A stretch of DNA of 64,000 bases, taken from contig NW_002476254.1 in assembly GCF_000189635.1 (NCBI RefSeq), forward strand, positions 1-64,000, given 5' to 3'. The translations under genes and the position numbers were made by a program. Shown here piece by piece: positions 48,799 through 61,499 of the stretch. The DNA is from Tetrahymena thermophila SB210. Its lineage: Eukaryota; Ciliophora; Oligohymenophorea; Hymenostomatida; Tetrahymenidae. The notes under the pieces are model-generated. The model did no database searches. It had not been told where the DNA came from and saw only the letters and a list, made by a program, of their open reading frames with translations. Numbering within the stretch: position 1 is the first letter of the stretch; each line of letters starts with the position of its first letter.

Positions 48799-51700
48799 AT
48801 GAATTTGTTCTTTTTAAAAAACTTGTATTTTTTGGTATATACTCTACTTAGCTTAGTTTTAAATGTTTAATCTGAGGAATATCATTAGAATTTTACAATT
48901 TCTCATTAAATAATTGATTATGGTTTTGATTTTTATGGCAGATAGAGCTTGAATAGAAGTACTGTAGAGTTTCCAGAAAAATAGAGCATACATTTATATT
49001 GCTTTTAATCTACTGAAAAGTTATCAATAATTTTAGAGTATCTCAAAGAGATTTTTACATACGAATAAATCAATAAATTTCTTAAAACAATTGGAGAGGT
49101 AGAGCTAATAGACTTTAAGGGTATAAATTCTTTTTTGAAATATTATTAACCATTAACTGAAACAAATATATTTAGTTCAAGAAATCTTTTTGTGTCAAAT
49201 TGATGATTCGATTTTGATTATTTGTTCATTAGAAAAGTAAAATAAAAAAATTAATCTGAATTACCATAAATTTTTTCAAATAAAAGTTAAGTAAGGAAAA
49301 TCAATATAAAGTTAAGTAAGGAAAACTATAGCTTTTTTTAAGTAAAAATATTTCTTAAATTAATTAATTATTTATTTATTCTTTTTACTTTCGATCAATT
49401 AATAGAAATTGTACTAAAATTTTGCTTATTCAACATAAGGTTAATAAGCTAAAAATGAATTCGTAAGTAAAAGTAATTTTCTAATCTAATAAATTTTATT
49501 ATTTTTTTATTTATTTCTTATTTTGATCACTAGGAATAGAATTTTTTGAAATAAATGAATTTTGGTAATGGCTAAAAAGTAAAACAGATAGCTTAAAATT
49601 ATCTTAAAGCTTTTTTAATTTCGCTACAAACAATTTATCACTTTAATATATTTTTGAAAGGTATTGCAATAAACTTTAAAGTTATAAGTATATCATTTTA
49701 GAGCAAAATAAATATTTTTAAATTAAATTTTATTCTTTAATATAAGCTTATCATTTCTAGACTAATTAAAAGACACAAATTGTATTTTATTTTCTGGCTC
49801 TCTATCCATTCGATTAGTGGAGAATAAATAAAAAAATATTAACTTTTTAAGAAATCTTTAAATCCAAAATAAATTATTATCTAAATAATAATTTTAAAGC
49901 GATTTAAGAAATTTAATGCCTATCTGTGGAGCAAATAGCTGCTTAGATCCTTCATTCAACTTTTGTGCATAGATAGATGATATTGTTTCCTTTTATGCGG
50001 TAAAATTAAAAAAATAATAAATATTATATTATAATTAAAATACAAATAGGGTAAATAAACAAATGGTTATTGTGCTCAAAGAAGTTAAGATTACTCTGGT
50101 AAGTTTAAAAAAAAAAATTATCTAATTTGCATATTTTAATAAAGGTATTTAGGTGTGTGCTTCATAGCATTGTATTTAAAGTTATACTTACTCAAGAAGA
50201 GGATAATCTTATGTAGAATATTCTTGTATCAAATTAAAGTCATATAGTTATGTGGGTTATGACCGAAATCATTATTGCTTAGGTATAGGCTAAGCAAAAG
50301 CAATTAAGTATTCTAATTAAATTAGCTTAAAATACTATTTAAGTTTTTTTTAAAATAAGGTGCTTAAAAGATTAATTTTGTTTGGACCAACAATCTAATT
50401 CTTGTATGTAACTTTCCTCTAACTTGCTAGATAGAAGATTTGCAAGATAAATAAATACTGATTTCTGTATATCTTAGTAAGTTGCTATTCAAATAGGAGA
50501 TAGGATAGAAGAATGTGTTAGAGGTTATTGTGTTTATACAGATCCAGCTACTAATATTTAAACTTGCAAAGAGGTAGGTATCAAGTATTAATACTGCGCT
50601 GATCTGTATGGTAAAATATTCTCCTTTCTATTCATAAAATTAATTAGTTTTTTTGAGAACATTTAATTAATCAAAAAAACTAATAGTTGAATATTTATTA
50701 ATAATAAAGTAAATTATTAAATTTTTTTGTAATATAATTTTTGAAAAAATTGTTATTACAAGATATATTTAAATTCTAAAATGATATTTATTCAAATAAA
50801 TAAATAATTTTTAATTAATTTCTAATTTAAAAATGTAAAGTAATCTATCGAATTTTATTTTAGGTAAATGCGCTTTCATATAAACAAATTTGTGCTCATA
50901 TTGTCCAGATGGATATTGCTAATTTAGTGATAACTAAGGCTATTGTTTTTACGGAAAAGAAATATTTTAAAAGTTAGGCGAAAAAAATTGTGCTACTAAA
51001 GTAAACAACAATGGATTATGTTAAATATTAAACATAAATTCATAGAAATATTTTAAGTACGATGTTTGCACAGATATAAATGGTTTTTGTTAAAACATTT
51101 ATGATAGGACTAAACTTTGTTAATAATGTCCTAAATTCTATAGAAATCCTGGAAATCAGACTTGCTATTCTATTGAATAAACTCAACAATTTTTGTAACT
51201 TAAATTAGTATTTAATATGAATTTAGATTATGTGTAAGATGATTGCTATGATTAGAATAATTGCTTATCAAATTAATCTTTGAAATGTCCTTATGGGTAA
51301 TTTTTTTTGAAAATATTCATTCGATTAAAAGGATAAAATTTTTTTATTTAAAATTAGATGCTTTTCATGCAACTCTTAATTTAACTGCACATAATGTTAG
51401 AAAGGTTTTTTTATGTATAAAAACACATTAAATAACTACAATTAGTGTGTTTTGTGCCCTTAAATCTATTCTTATTCAGAAAAATGTATTGATTGCTCCT
51501 CAGAGTTAGATTTATGGTAATTTTTAGAAAATAATTTAGATAATAAATAAATTTTATTTAAAAAGGAATTAGAATTAGTAATTTAAAACATGTAGAAACT
51601 TCGAAAAATATTTTAAACTCCGTTTATAATAAAATAATAATTAAGCCCAGAGCTATATTGTAAATTAGAATGGAAATAACATCTTAGTCAGTAATTTTTC

Positions 51701-54700
51701 GAATTGTAAATAATTACATTTATATAATATAAATCCTTATTAATTATCACTCATATTATCCCTATATTTTAGATTTAAAAATAAGTCTAAATTGAAATGA
51801 AATCTGGGTGATTTTTAAAAATAAGATATTAATATGTGAAGGTTTATAGTATTTATTTATATTAATTTACTTTTTCAAAAGGCACTAAAAATTGTACTTC
51901 ATGCTAAATGTAAGGTATCAATAATGCCATATGCTTATCTTGTCAATAAGGATTTGTTTTGGAATCTTCAAATTGTGTTCCTTGTCCAAATAATTGTACC
52001 AAATGTGAGTTTGCAATTTTTGTATCTGGAAAAAAGGCTTTATTAAAAAATTCACTTTCTTAGAAGCAGCTTTCAAGTGGATAATATGCAAATGTTGTTT
52101 GGACTTTAATATGCCTTGAGTGTCCTTATAAGTAATTAGTCAGATATGATTTGATGGGTTGTGAAGTTTGTGGGAAAAATTGTTATGCTTGCGTTTACTG
52201 TAATATTTTTTGAAATAGGAATAAAATATATAATTTAAATTATCTTTAAAAAAGAAAATATTTACGGAATAATAAACGATCAATAGAATAATTTAGTCTA
52301 AATGACTTAATAAGATATTATTAACTTAGGTTATAAAAAAGTATGTAAGTCTTGCTAAACAATTGTAGATGCAACAGGTAATTAAAATTAAATTCTAACC
52401 TTCAAAAAAAATTAATTTAAATTAATAATAAAAGGTTAAAATTGTGCAGAATTTTACTATATCCCTAACTGTTATTCATATAATTTTCTAATAAATGACT
52501 CAATTTAATTAAACATCTATCCCTTATACTATTTATAAAGCTAGGTTACTAAATATAAATAAATTTGCACTTAATGCGAGAATGGCTATTTATTGACAAC
52601 AGATAAATAAAATTGCATTTTATCAAATAACTAAATAAATGACTGTAATTCAAATGTATTTGACTAAGATTCTAATACTTGTCTCAATTAAATATGCAGA
52701 AATGTGGTATTATTTTAATTAATTTTTTTTTATATTATTTTAATTTTTTTTTAATTGTATTATTATTAATTAAGATTTATAATTGTTCTAAATGTTATTC
52801 TTATAAAACAACTTGGAACTCAAATATTATACAAATATATTAATGCACATATTGTTAATGGGGATATATTCCAACTTTAAAAGGATGCCTTCCATGCCCA
52901 GAAGGATGCTCTAATTGTTAAGAAGGTATAAAAATTATTTTAAAATAATTAATTGATAATTGATAATTTCTTAATTTAGGATCTAAGTTTTACAGATATG
53001 CTGAAGATTTAGCTTAAATGAAATATAAGTTTAGTTATTAAGATCGTTTAGATTATAGATTTGGAGCTTAACAGTAAATTTTATGTACAAGCTGTTAAAG
53101 TGGGTATTTTTTGGATGCCAATACTTAATAATGTGTAAAGCTTATATGTGGTAAGTATTGCTAGAGTTGTTATTTTGATTAGTAAAATAATAAAATCTAA
53201 TGTTCTTACTGCAATACTGATGCACTATCTAATTTAATAAAAGATTAGTAATATTGGATTGCAACACTGTACTTTAATTAAAATTAATTACCAGATATTA
53301 AATAATTAATTTAATTCACAGAAGATGAAACTGATTGCATTATTTGCCCAATATTGTAAATTAATTTAATATAGATTTTAAAATAATTTTATGGCCATTC
53401 AAATTTACATAATTATTGAAATATTACAAATTTTTTATAAATAAGAAGCCTTTTATTTACAATCATAAAAATAAATATTTTTATTTTTAAACACCACAAA
53501 ATACATAAAAAATGTTTTAAAGTTTGGTACTCCAAATTAATTAAAAATATTCATGAATTCTAGAATTTATTGGTTTTAATTTAAAAAATTTATTAACTTA
53601 TGGATTTTAAAATAACAAAAAACTTTTTTACAGTAAAATTTAAAATATTTATTTTTAAATATATAATTGTTATAAATAGATGCAGCACTTGTTTTAATAT
53701 GGGTGATATTTCTAAAAACCCATATTTCTTTTACTAAAGTTAATGCATGTCTTGTAAGGACAATTTAAATGGATTCTCTTCAAATTTAAATGACTATTAA
53801 ATAGCATATGATAAATCAAGAAGAAAATGCTATTTATGTAATAATAAAAACTAAGGATGTCATTATCAAAAATAAAAAGTGATATACGCTTAGTGCTCTA
53901 ATATAGGTAAACCTTTAGGAGATGGATCTTTGCAAAATCCTATAAATTTTAATAGGCTTTAAGATATAAATATTGATAAAATTATTCTAAATGAATTACC
54001 TTATGATCAATTGATTGTTTATTATAATGAATTATAAGTAAGAGAAATAAATGTTAAAATTATCTTTTTAAATGATTTTTGTGAACAATAAAATAGCTTT
54101 TAGCTTACTTCTGAGCTAGGAAATTAAATATTTTCATTAGAAAGCCTTACATTAAATATTACTTCTTAAAATTTTAATATTTAGCAATAATTCAAATTAA
54201 GTCAAAAATAAATATTAAATATTTCTGGTTTTAATACTATATTTGTTAGTGGAATAGACTTTATTTAGCAAATGCCATTTTCAAATTTTGGCATAAATAT
54301 TTAGTCATAAAATTTACTTTAGATTAGCTTTGATTTCGTTAGTTTTAAGTAGATTTCTGTTTAAAAAGATGCAACTTATTTTTACCTTTAATTTGCATAG
54401 ATTTAAAATACAACAATATCTATTCAAAATAGTAACTTTTAAAATATAGTATTAGTGAATTCAACACCTTTAATTACATTAGACTAGTTCATATCTTAAT
54501 AATAAAACATAACTTTAACACTTTTTAATTGCACATTTGACAATGTAAAATTTTTATTTTAAAATTCATATTAAAATATTTTATTTATTTAATTTAGGTT
54601 TATATGTAAGACTCTATGCTTATTAGATTTAATATGTAATACATATAATTTTAATTACAACTTGTGAATATAATTAATTCAAATATTTTGAGCAGCTAAT

Positions 54701-57700
54701 TGTTAGTATTTAATAGTCCCTCATAAACAAATAATATAAAAAATATATAAATTTAACAATTAGCTGTATCTAAAACTAATTTTATAGAATAGTCATAAAT
54801 TCTTTTTGATTATAGCATAAATTATTTGATCCTATAATAAATAATAATTTAAAACTGCTCGTTTTCAATAGACTAGATTTAAAATTATTTAATAGTAACT
54901 AATATAATATAAACCAATTAAATAATAATGTCTTATAATCAAATGAACAATTACGGATTATTTAATTTAGTAAAAAATAAAAATAGTCAAGTACAAAACT
55001 AAGCTTACTTAAATAACATAGAATTTTCAAATAATTAAGTTTCTGGTTATTAGTCGTTTTTATTTAAAAATGATGGAATTAATGTGAATAGCATAACTTT
55101 TTCAAAAATAACTGTATAGAATAACTAAATATTAAATCTAAGTAATAATTTAATTTAAATTAAATCTGCTATTTTTGTAATTTTATCACATATAAATTTG
55201 AGGGATAATCTAAACTTATAATTTATGTATATTACTAATACTTATAATATTAATATTGATACTTTAGAATACACCTAAACCGATGAGTAATATATATCCT
55301 AAGGTATCATATCAATAAAATATGCTTACAATTAAATATCAATAAAAAATGTAAATGTTAAGAATATAAATGCTGCACAGATTCCTATAAATATCAAACT
55401 ATTATTTTCTGTGAACTAAGTTTCAAATACGATAATACAAATCTAAAACTTTATCTTAAAAAATATTACATTAGTTTCTTCCAATCAAGCTACTTCAATG
55501 TCATTTTTACATATATCGTCAGATTTAAGCTCAGAAATCACTATAAAAGATGTTTAATATCAATTAGCTAATCTTTAGAGTACAATTAGTTTTGTAAATA
55601 TTATTTTTTAATTTAATTTAATATACCTAATTTATATTTTTTAAAACAAAATAAAAGGCTAGCTTATAGCAAATATCTGTCTTTTTAAATGTAAAGGCTT
55701 TAATAAGTTCAGTTTAAATAGAAAATGCTGTTTTTTCTGATATAAGTCCTTTTCTCATAGCACCTTTATTTAACATATATTCATAAACAACCATATTTAA
55801 ACTAATTTCTGTTAATTTCAACAAATTTGATTTGCAAAATATTAAATAAAATAATTCTTACAAGTTTGGAGGTGCAGCTTATATATAAAGTGTTACTACA
55901 TAAATAATTAGTTCTAACATAACAAATTGCTAAGCAATTTAAGGTGCTGGAATTTATTTAGTAATTGTAGATTTTGGTAATGTCTAAATTAAATAAAGTA
56001 ATTTTATAAATAACATTTCATATTTAGACAATAACTTTGAGTTATATGGAGGAGCTATTTACTTCGACGGTAAATAGTCATACGGATTTGATATTTCCAT
56101 TCAATAAACTAATTTCAATAATAACTTTGCTACTTTTCGAGGAGGTGCTGTCTATTTAATAACACCTTTTTAATATAGTTGCTCGCTAAGTATATTAAAT
56201 AGTAAATTTATCAACAATTTGAGCTTATAAGGTAGTTAAATTTTTGTCTAAGGAAATTTATAAGATAATACTAAATTAGAAATTAATAATATTTAGTTAT
56301 TAAATTACATTTCATAGCTTTTCTAGCAAATGACCTTCTTAAAAGCTCTTATTTTGAAAAACAAATAGTATTAATACTATGTATCATCGAATATTTAAGT
56401 TAGTAATATTTAATGCTTTTAATTAGAATAATCAAATTTAAGCATCATAAATGATCGATCAAATCTAATAAATATAGAATAGTTTATATTTTAGAATATT
56501 CTTTAAGTAGATGGTTTAAAAAAATTTGATTGTTTCTTAACCATATTTAAAAATAGTATTTATAAAATATCTTTGATTTCTTTAAATAATATAAATCAAA
56601 CTTAATTCTAATATGTGACTATTTAAAACAATACAAATTATTATGATTACTTAATTACAAAATAAAATAAAACTTTTCAAAATACAAACTTACTTTAAAT
56701 ATTTTCTAATTCAGTTTCAGTAAGCCATTCTAACTTCACTAATAACACTTGCTCAGTTTGTTAAAATGGCAATATTCTAATTAATTCAGTAAAAATTCAT
56801 TTAAGCTTGAACTATTTTAAGAAAAATATTGCACTAAATGGAGGAGCTCTTTACATTTCAAATTAAATAGGAGTCTTTTAAAATACATTGAATGGCAATA
56901 ATTCGAGAATCCTTTAATAAATAAATTCAAATAAAACAAATTCTTTTACATTTGATTCATACACTATTATTAGTAAGTGTTCATTTGAAGAAAATTAATC
57001 AGTTTTAAGCGGAGGAGCTATTTATCTATAAAACTTTCCAGTAATGATTCAAACATCCAAATTTATTTAAAATAATGCACAATTAAATGGAGGAGCTGTC
57101 TTTAGTCAAGATTAGTAAAACTCTTATTTAGAATCAATTAATTGTTTATACTAGTAAAATACAGCTTTAAACGGAGGAGCTGTTTATTCAGTAGAAGGTA
57201 ATTCTTTACAAAGCTAAAAAACAAATACATTTATTTAGAATAGAGCTTCTATTTAGAATAATGATATATTTGTTAGTCCTACTTCAATGATAATTACGAT
57301 AAATAAAGTATTGCATGATAATAAAAAACCTAAAGTGTAAATATCAGATCATAATAGTGGCTATCTGGAGGTAATTTTATTAGTTCTTTATATTGTTAAA
57401 CGTTAAACTTTATTAATAAAAAAAGGAAGAAATTTTGATATCACTAGCAAATAACGAAGGAGATGTATATAAAAATATTGATTAGCCTGAAGTATTGCAA
57501 ATCTAAAAAATAAGTGGCTAAGGGTATATATCATCAAATACTTTAAGTCAAATAAACGGTGTATATAATTTAACAAGGCAAGTTAATATATTTGGAAATT
57601 TCGGATAAAGTTTAACTCTTAAAATCTATAGCGATAGTATAAAAGTACCTAATTTTGATACATTTACAGGAGAAGTAACATATACTAGAGGATTTTCAGT

Positions 57701-59901
57701 AACTCTGCAAATAAATATGATTTAAAAGTGCCCTATTGGATATGTTTCAAAAAAGAATAATCTAAACTACGATGTTTGTATTATGTGTACGGGGTCCTAT
57801 TCTTTTGATCCAGATTCTTAGGTTTGTACTCCTTGTCCTGTTTAGAAAGCTATATGCTATGGAAGTTTTATTTAACTTCCTCAGGGGTATTGGAGAGCTA
57901 GTTCAAATTCTAGTATAATTTATGAGTGTGAAACAGATTTTATCAAATGCGTAGGAGATAATTCTATATTATTTAAACAAGTATCATAATATAAGTTAAA
58001 AGACTCATATGAAATCTACTATTGTAATAGAGGTAATCTAAATATTTTTCATAATAAAAATTATTCAAGGTTTTTCAAAATTTTTTATTTCAAATAAATT
58101 GTTTTGCATTTATTCTGAGAAACTTAAAATATTTATTTTTTTTTTTAAGGATATGTTGGAGCTCTTTGTGGGGATTGCGATATCAACCAGGTCTTTTGGG
58201 ATTCTAAATTTTATAAAACTAGTTATAATAGCTGCAATTAGTATTTCTATTTTAATTTTTTCAATCATAATTCAAAAGTTTAGTTAATATCATTATATTT
58301 CTAAATAGACAAATTAATTTAATTTATTTTATCTTAAATAATTTTTATTAATATTTTAAATAAGGTGTAGAAATAATTTAGCTATAAGCTTATTAATTAT
58401 AATTTGCTTAGCTTTAGTGTATTTAATACTTTTATTCTACTATTCATATAAAATCTTATAAGATGCCTAATAGGTTTTTATTGTTAAAATATTAAAAATA
58501 TTTTCTTAGAAATTTATACTAAGCGGATAATAAAGTCAAGTCAATTAAATTAAATTAATCCTGAATAATCTTTAAATATTTACAAATATTGTAAATTTAA
58601 ATATTCAAGATGATGCTACTATGTATTTTGTTAATTTTTTCAAATTTCCATTTATCCTACCTGTTGATGAACTATCATGCTATCTTGATAAAAATATTGG
58701 CTTTTTGACAATGCCGTTTTTAAAGCTATCTTACTATTTCATTTATTGCACCTTTATGATATTTGCATGCTTTGTTATTTAAATGCTTCTTTAAGTTAAA
58801 TCGAAAAACAAACAAAGACTACTACCTTGGTTAAATAGTGCTTTTATTTTACTGCTTTTCAATATCCCATTATTTTTGAAAATAGGATTGGGTGTGGTAA
58901 ATTTGAATTATTTTAGATTTAATTTAAACTTCATTTAATACTTAAGAATAACTTAAAACAAAATAAAATAAATTCTATTAAATTTTTTTGTTTTTTATAA
59001 TGAATTAATTTTAGATGACCTGCTCAAATTATGATGGTAAAATGTATGTAAGTGACTTTTTAAATATATCTTGCGATCAAAATTTTGGAATAGTTTCTTT
59101 AAGCTTTGCTTTACCTATGCTTCTTGTTATTTTTTCTTTATTTATCATAATATTTTTATTCCTAAGAACTAACCTATATAGCTTGTAAAAATATAAATAT
59201 TATAAACATTTTGGATTCTTCTACAGATAATACACCGAGGATTGCTTTTATTGGGATCTAGTAATTTTAGTATAAAAATGCTCAATAATTGCAATAACTT
59301 AGTTAGCCAAAAATAATTAAAATATAAAGCAAATAATATTATGCATCATTTTAACTATCTACACTATTATTACAAAAAAAAGTAAAACTTACAATGTAAA
59401 TTCATTTTATTTATTAATTTATTTTTTTATTAAAAAGATAAGCCATTTTGTGACTAAAGAATAAATATGTTAGATTTCTTCATATCTTACCTGCTGATTT
59501 TTGTACCTTGTTTAAATTTGATTATTTACAATTCAGATAGTGAGGTTACTGCTAATTCTTTTTCATATGCCTTAATTTTTCTTTACGTTCTAATTGCTCT
59601 GCTTAACATAACTACTTATTTATATTACTTTTTAAAGAATAAGAATAGTGCTATTAGGAAGATTCTTATATAAATATATAAAATGTTAAATAAACTAAGT
59701 TTTATAAAGAAAAAGTTTTAGATCTACGATGAAAGATCGCGTAATAATTGGATTCTCCTTAAATTTATCATAAAAAATTATATCTAAAACTAAGATAAAA
59801 AAATCTACATAGAAATCAATTATTAAAAGATAAAAAATTTAAATGAAATTTTTAAAAGATAAACTAAGAGAGCAACATAAATTACAAGTTTAATTCAATG
59901 A
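48799..59901 (+). CDS. Giant Cys-rich, beta-helix (GGAxY), multi-pass membrane protein
   Basis: This is one very large, many-exon gene. Signal peptide: MNLFFLKNLYFLVYTLLSLV. A unique domain follows, then furin-like Cys repeats (NCTSCQMQGINNAICLSC; NCVPCPNNCTKCEF), a DGSLQNPI motif that opens a right-handed beta-helix region with GGAxY repeats (GGAIYFDG, GGAVYLIT, GGAIYLQN, GGAVYSVE), a second Cys-rich piece (QKCPIGYVSKKNN), the GYVGALCGDCD hinge and several membrane spans. It ends ..ATQITSLIQ before TGA. Introns I can place: 49121-49181, 49286-49405, 49467-49533, 49688-49746, 50000-50049, 50099-50144, 50308-50359, 50611-50863, 51297-51357. Paralog comparison decides the early ones. Borders at 51490-51881 and many later ones are not settled, and the frame near 59353-59395 (A8 run) is uncertain. 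It could be split in annotation, but Cys phases join across 53357-53690. I infer a surface protein; its role is unknown. Confidence 0.8.
50643..50684. other. Perfect 14-bp inverted repeat inside the longest placed intron
   Basis: ATTAGTTTTTTTGA (50643-50656) and TCAAAAAAACTAAT (50671-50684) can form a 14-bp stem with a 14-base loop. It lies in the 253-base intron 50611-50863. It could bring the splice sites together or be chance in A/T-rich DNA. Confidence 0.45.
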
Positions 59902-60359
59902 ATAGTAAAAAATTATAGTATTAAACATATTTTATAATTAAATTATTTTATTTAAAATAATATTTTATATTTTTTTATGTATTTATTTAAAATAAAAGAT
60001 CAAATAGATTTCCATATATATAGAAAAAAGTGCCTTCTGTCTCAGAAAAAAAATAAAAAAAATATTTTATTTTTCCAACAAGTCATATTTTTTAAAAATA
60101 AAAATTTTGTAAATTTTAAAACGATTTTAGTTATAAATATTTGCCTTTTAATTTCTTGTTTTATTCGATAAATATTTTTGTTAAAAATGAAAAATTCACA
60201 AAAACAATAAATTCACTTACCAAATAAATTATTATAATAAAAAAATAAAATGTAATTAATTATATTTAAAAAGAAAAAATTTTTCAAGATAAAATTTTCG
60301 TTTTGATAGCATTGCATTATATGTTCAACTGAAATGAAATTTAGCGATTATTTAAATAA

Positions 60360-61340
60360 GATTTATTTTTTGTTGAATTTTAATAGGATTGGGTATTAAT
60401 ATTTGATGATTTTTTTGTATTAATTTACTTTTAAGGCTCTTAAAACTGTAAGTTATGCTAATTCTAAGGAATCAATAATTCCATATGCTTATCTTGTCAA
60501 TAAGGATTTGTTTTGGAATCTTCAAATTGTGTTCATTTTCCAAATAATTGTATCAAATGTGAGTTTACAAAAATTTGTTTCTGGAGAAAGGTTTTACTCA
60601 AAAGGTCACTTTCTTAGAAGCAGCTTTCTAGTTGATAATATGCAAATGTTGTTTGGATTTTAATATGTATTTAGTTTCCTTATAAGTAATTAGTCAAATA
60701 TGATTTGATGGGCTGTGAAGATTGTGGATAAAATTGTTATGAATTCGTTTACTGTAACATTTAATGAAATATTTAAAATAAGAAAACATTTACTGAATAG
60801 TAAACGATCAATAGAATAATTTAGTGTAAATGATTTAATAATATATTATTAACTAAGGTTATAAAAAAGTATGCAAGTCTTGTTATAGGGAAATGTAGAT
60901 AGAACAGGTAACTAAAATTAAATTATAATCTTGAAAAAAATTTGAATTTAAAATAATAATAAAAGGTTAAAATTGTACAGAAATTTAGACTATCGCTAAC
61001 TGTGTATCATAGATTTTTCTAATAAATGACTCAATTTAATTAGACATCTATCTCATATATTATTTGTAAAGTTAGGTAGCTAAATTAAAATAAATTTGTA
61101 CTTCATGCAAAACACTATCTAATTTTATAAAAGATTATTAATATTAGATTGCAAGTCTACTTTGATTATAATTAATTCCATATATTAACTAACTAATTAA
61201 ACTGACTGTATAATTTGTCTAATATTGTAAATTAATTTAATATAGATTTTAAAATAATTAGTTGAAAATTAAAATTTACATAATAATTGATAATATTTAC
61301 AAATTTTTTATAAATAAGAAGCATTTTATTTATAATTATA
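60360..61340 (+). pseudogene. Relic of the large gene's Cys-rich segment
   Basis: It aligns with about 51850-53460 of the large gene, including introns. Matching strings are CCATATGCTTATCTTGTCAA, GGATTTGTTTTGGAATCTTC, CAATAGAATAATTTAGT, ACTCAATTTAATTA.ACATCTATC and AAATTAATTTAATATAGATT. At about 61110 it jumps from the equivalent of 52575 to that of 53220, so about 650 bp is missing. Cysteine codons are lost and frames are broken (for example ATTTTCCAAATAATTGTATC where the gene codes a VPCPNNC motif). It is a fragment with no 5' or 3' part of the gene, left from an earlier copy. Confidence 0.8.
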
Positions 61341-61499
61341 TTAACAAATATTTTTTTTAAACCCCAAAATACATTTAAAATGTTTTTGTAAAATAACAGA
61401 ATTTTTTAACAAAAATAGGGGGTAAAAAATTAAGTTGAGTTAGCTCTCTGACTATTTATAAACGTTTATTAATATCATTTTTTAATTTAAAAAGAAAAA

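Noticed and set aside
48799-50360. Leishmanolysin-like protease for the start of the large gene
   Set aside because: The Cys-rich surface-protein look suggested it, but there is no HExxH zinc motif in any frame of this part.
59977-60171. A plus-strand frame of 64 codons after the large gene
   Set aside because: K/F/I/N-rich with no signature; expected by chance in A/T-rich DNA.
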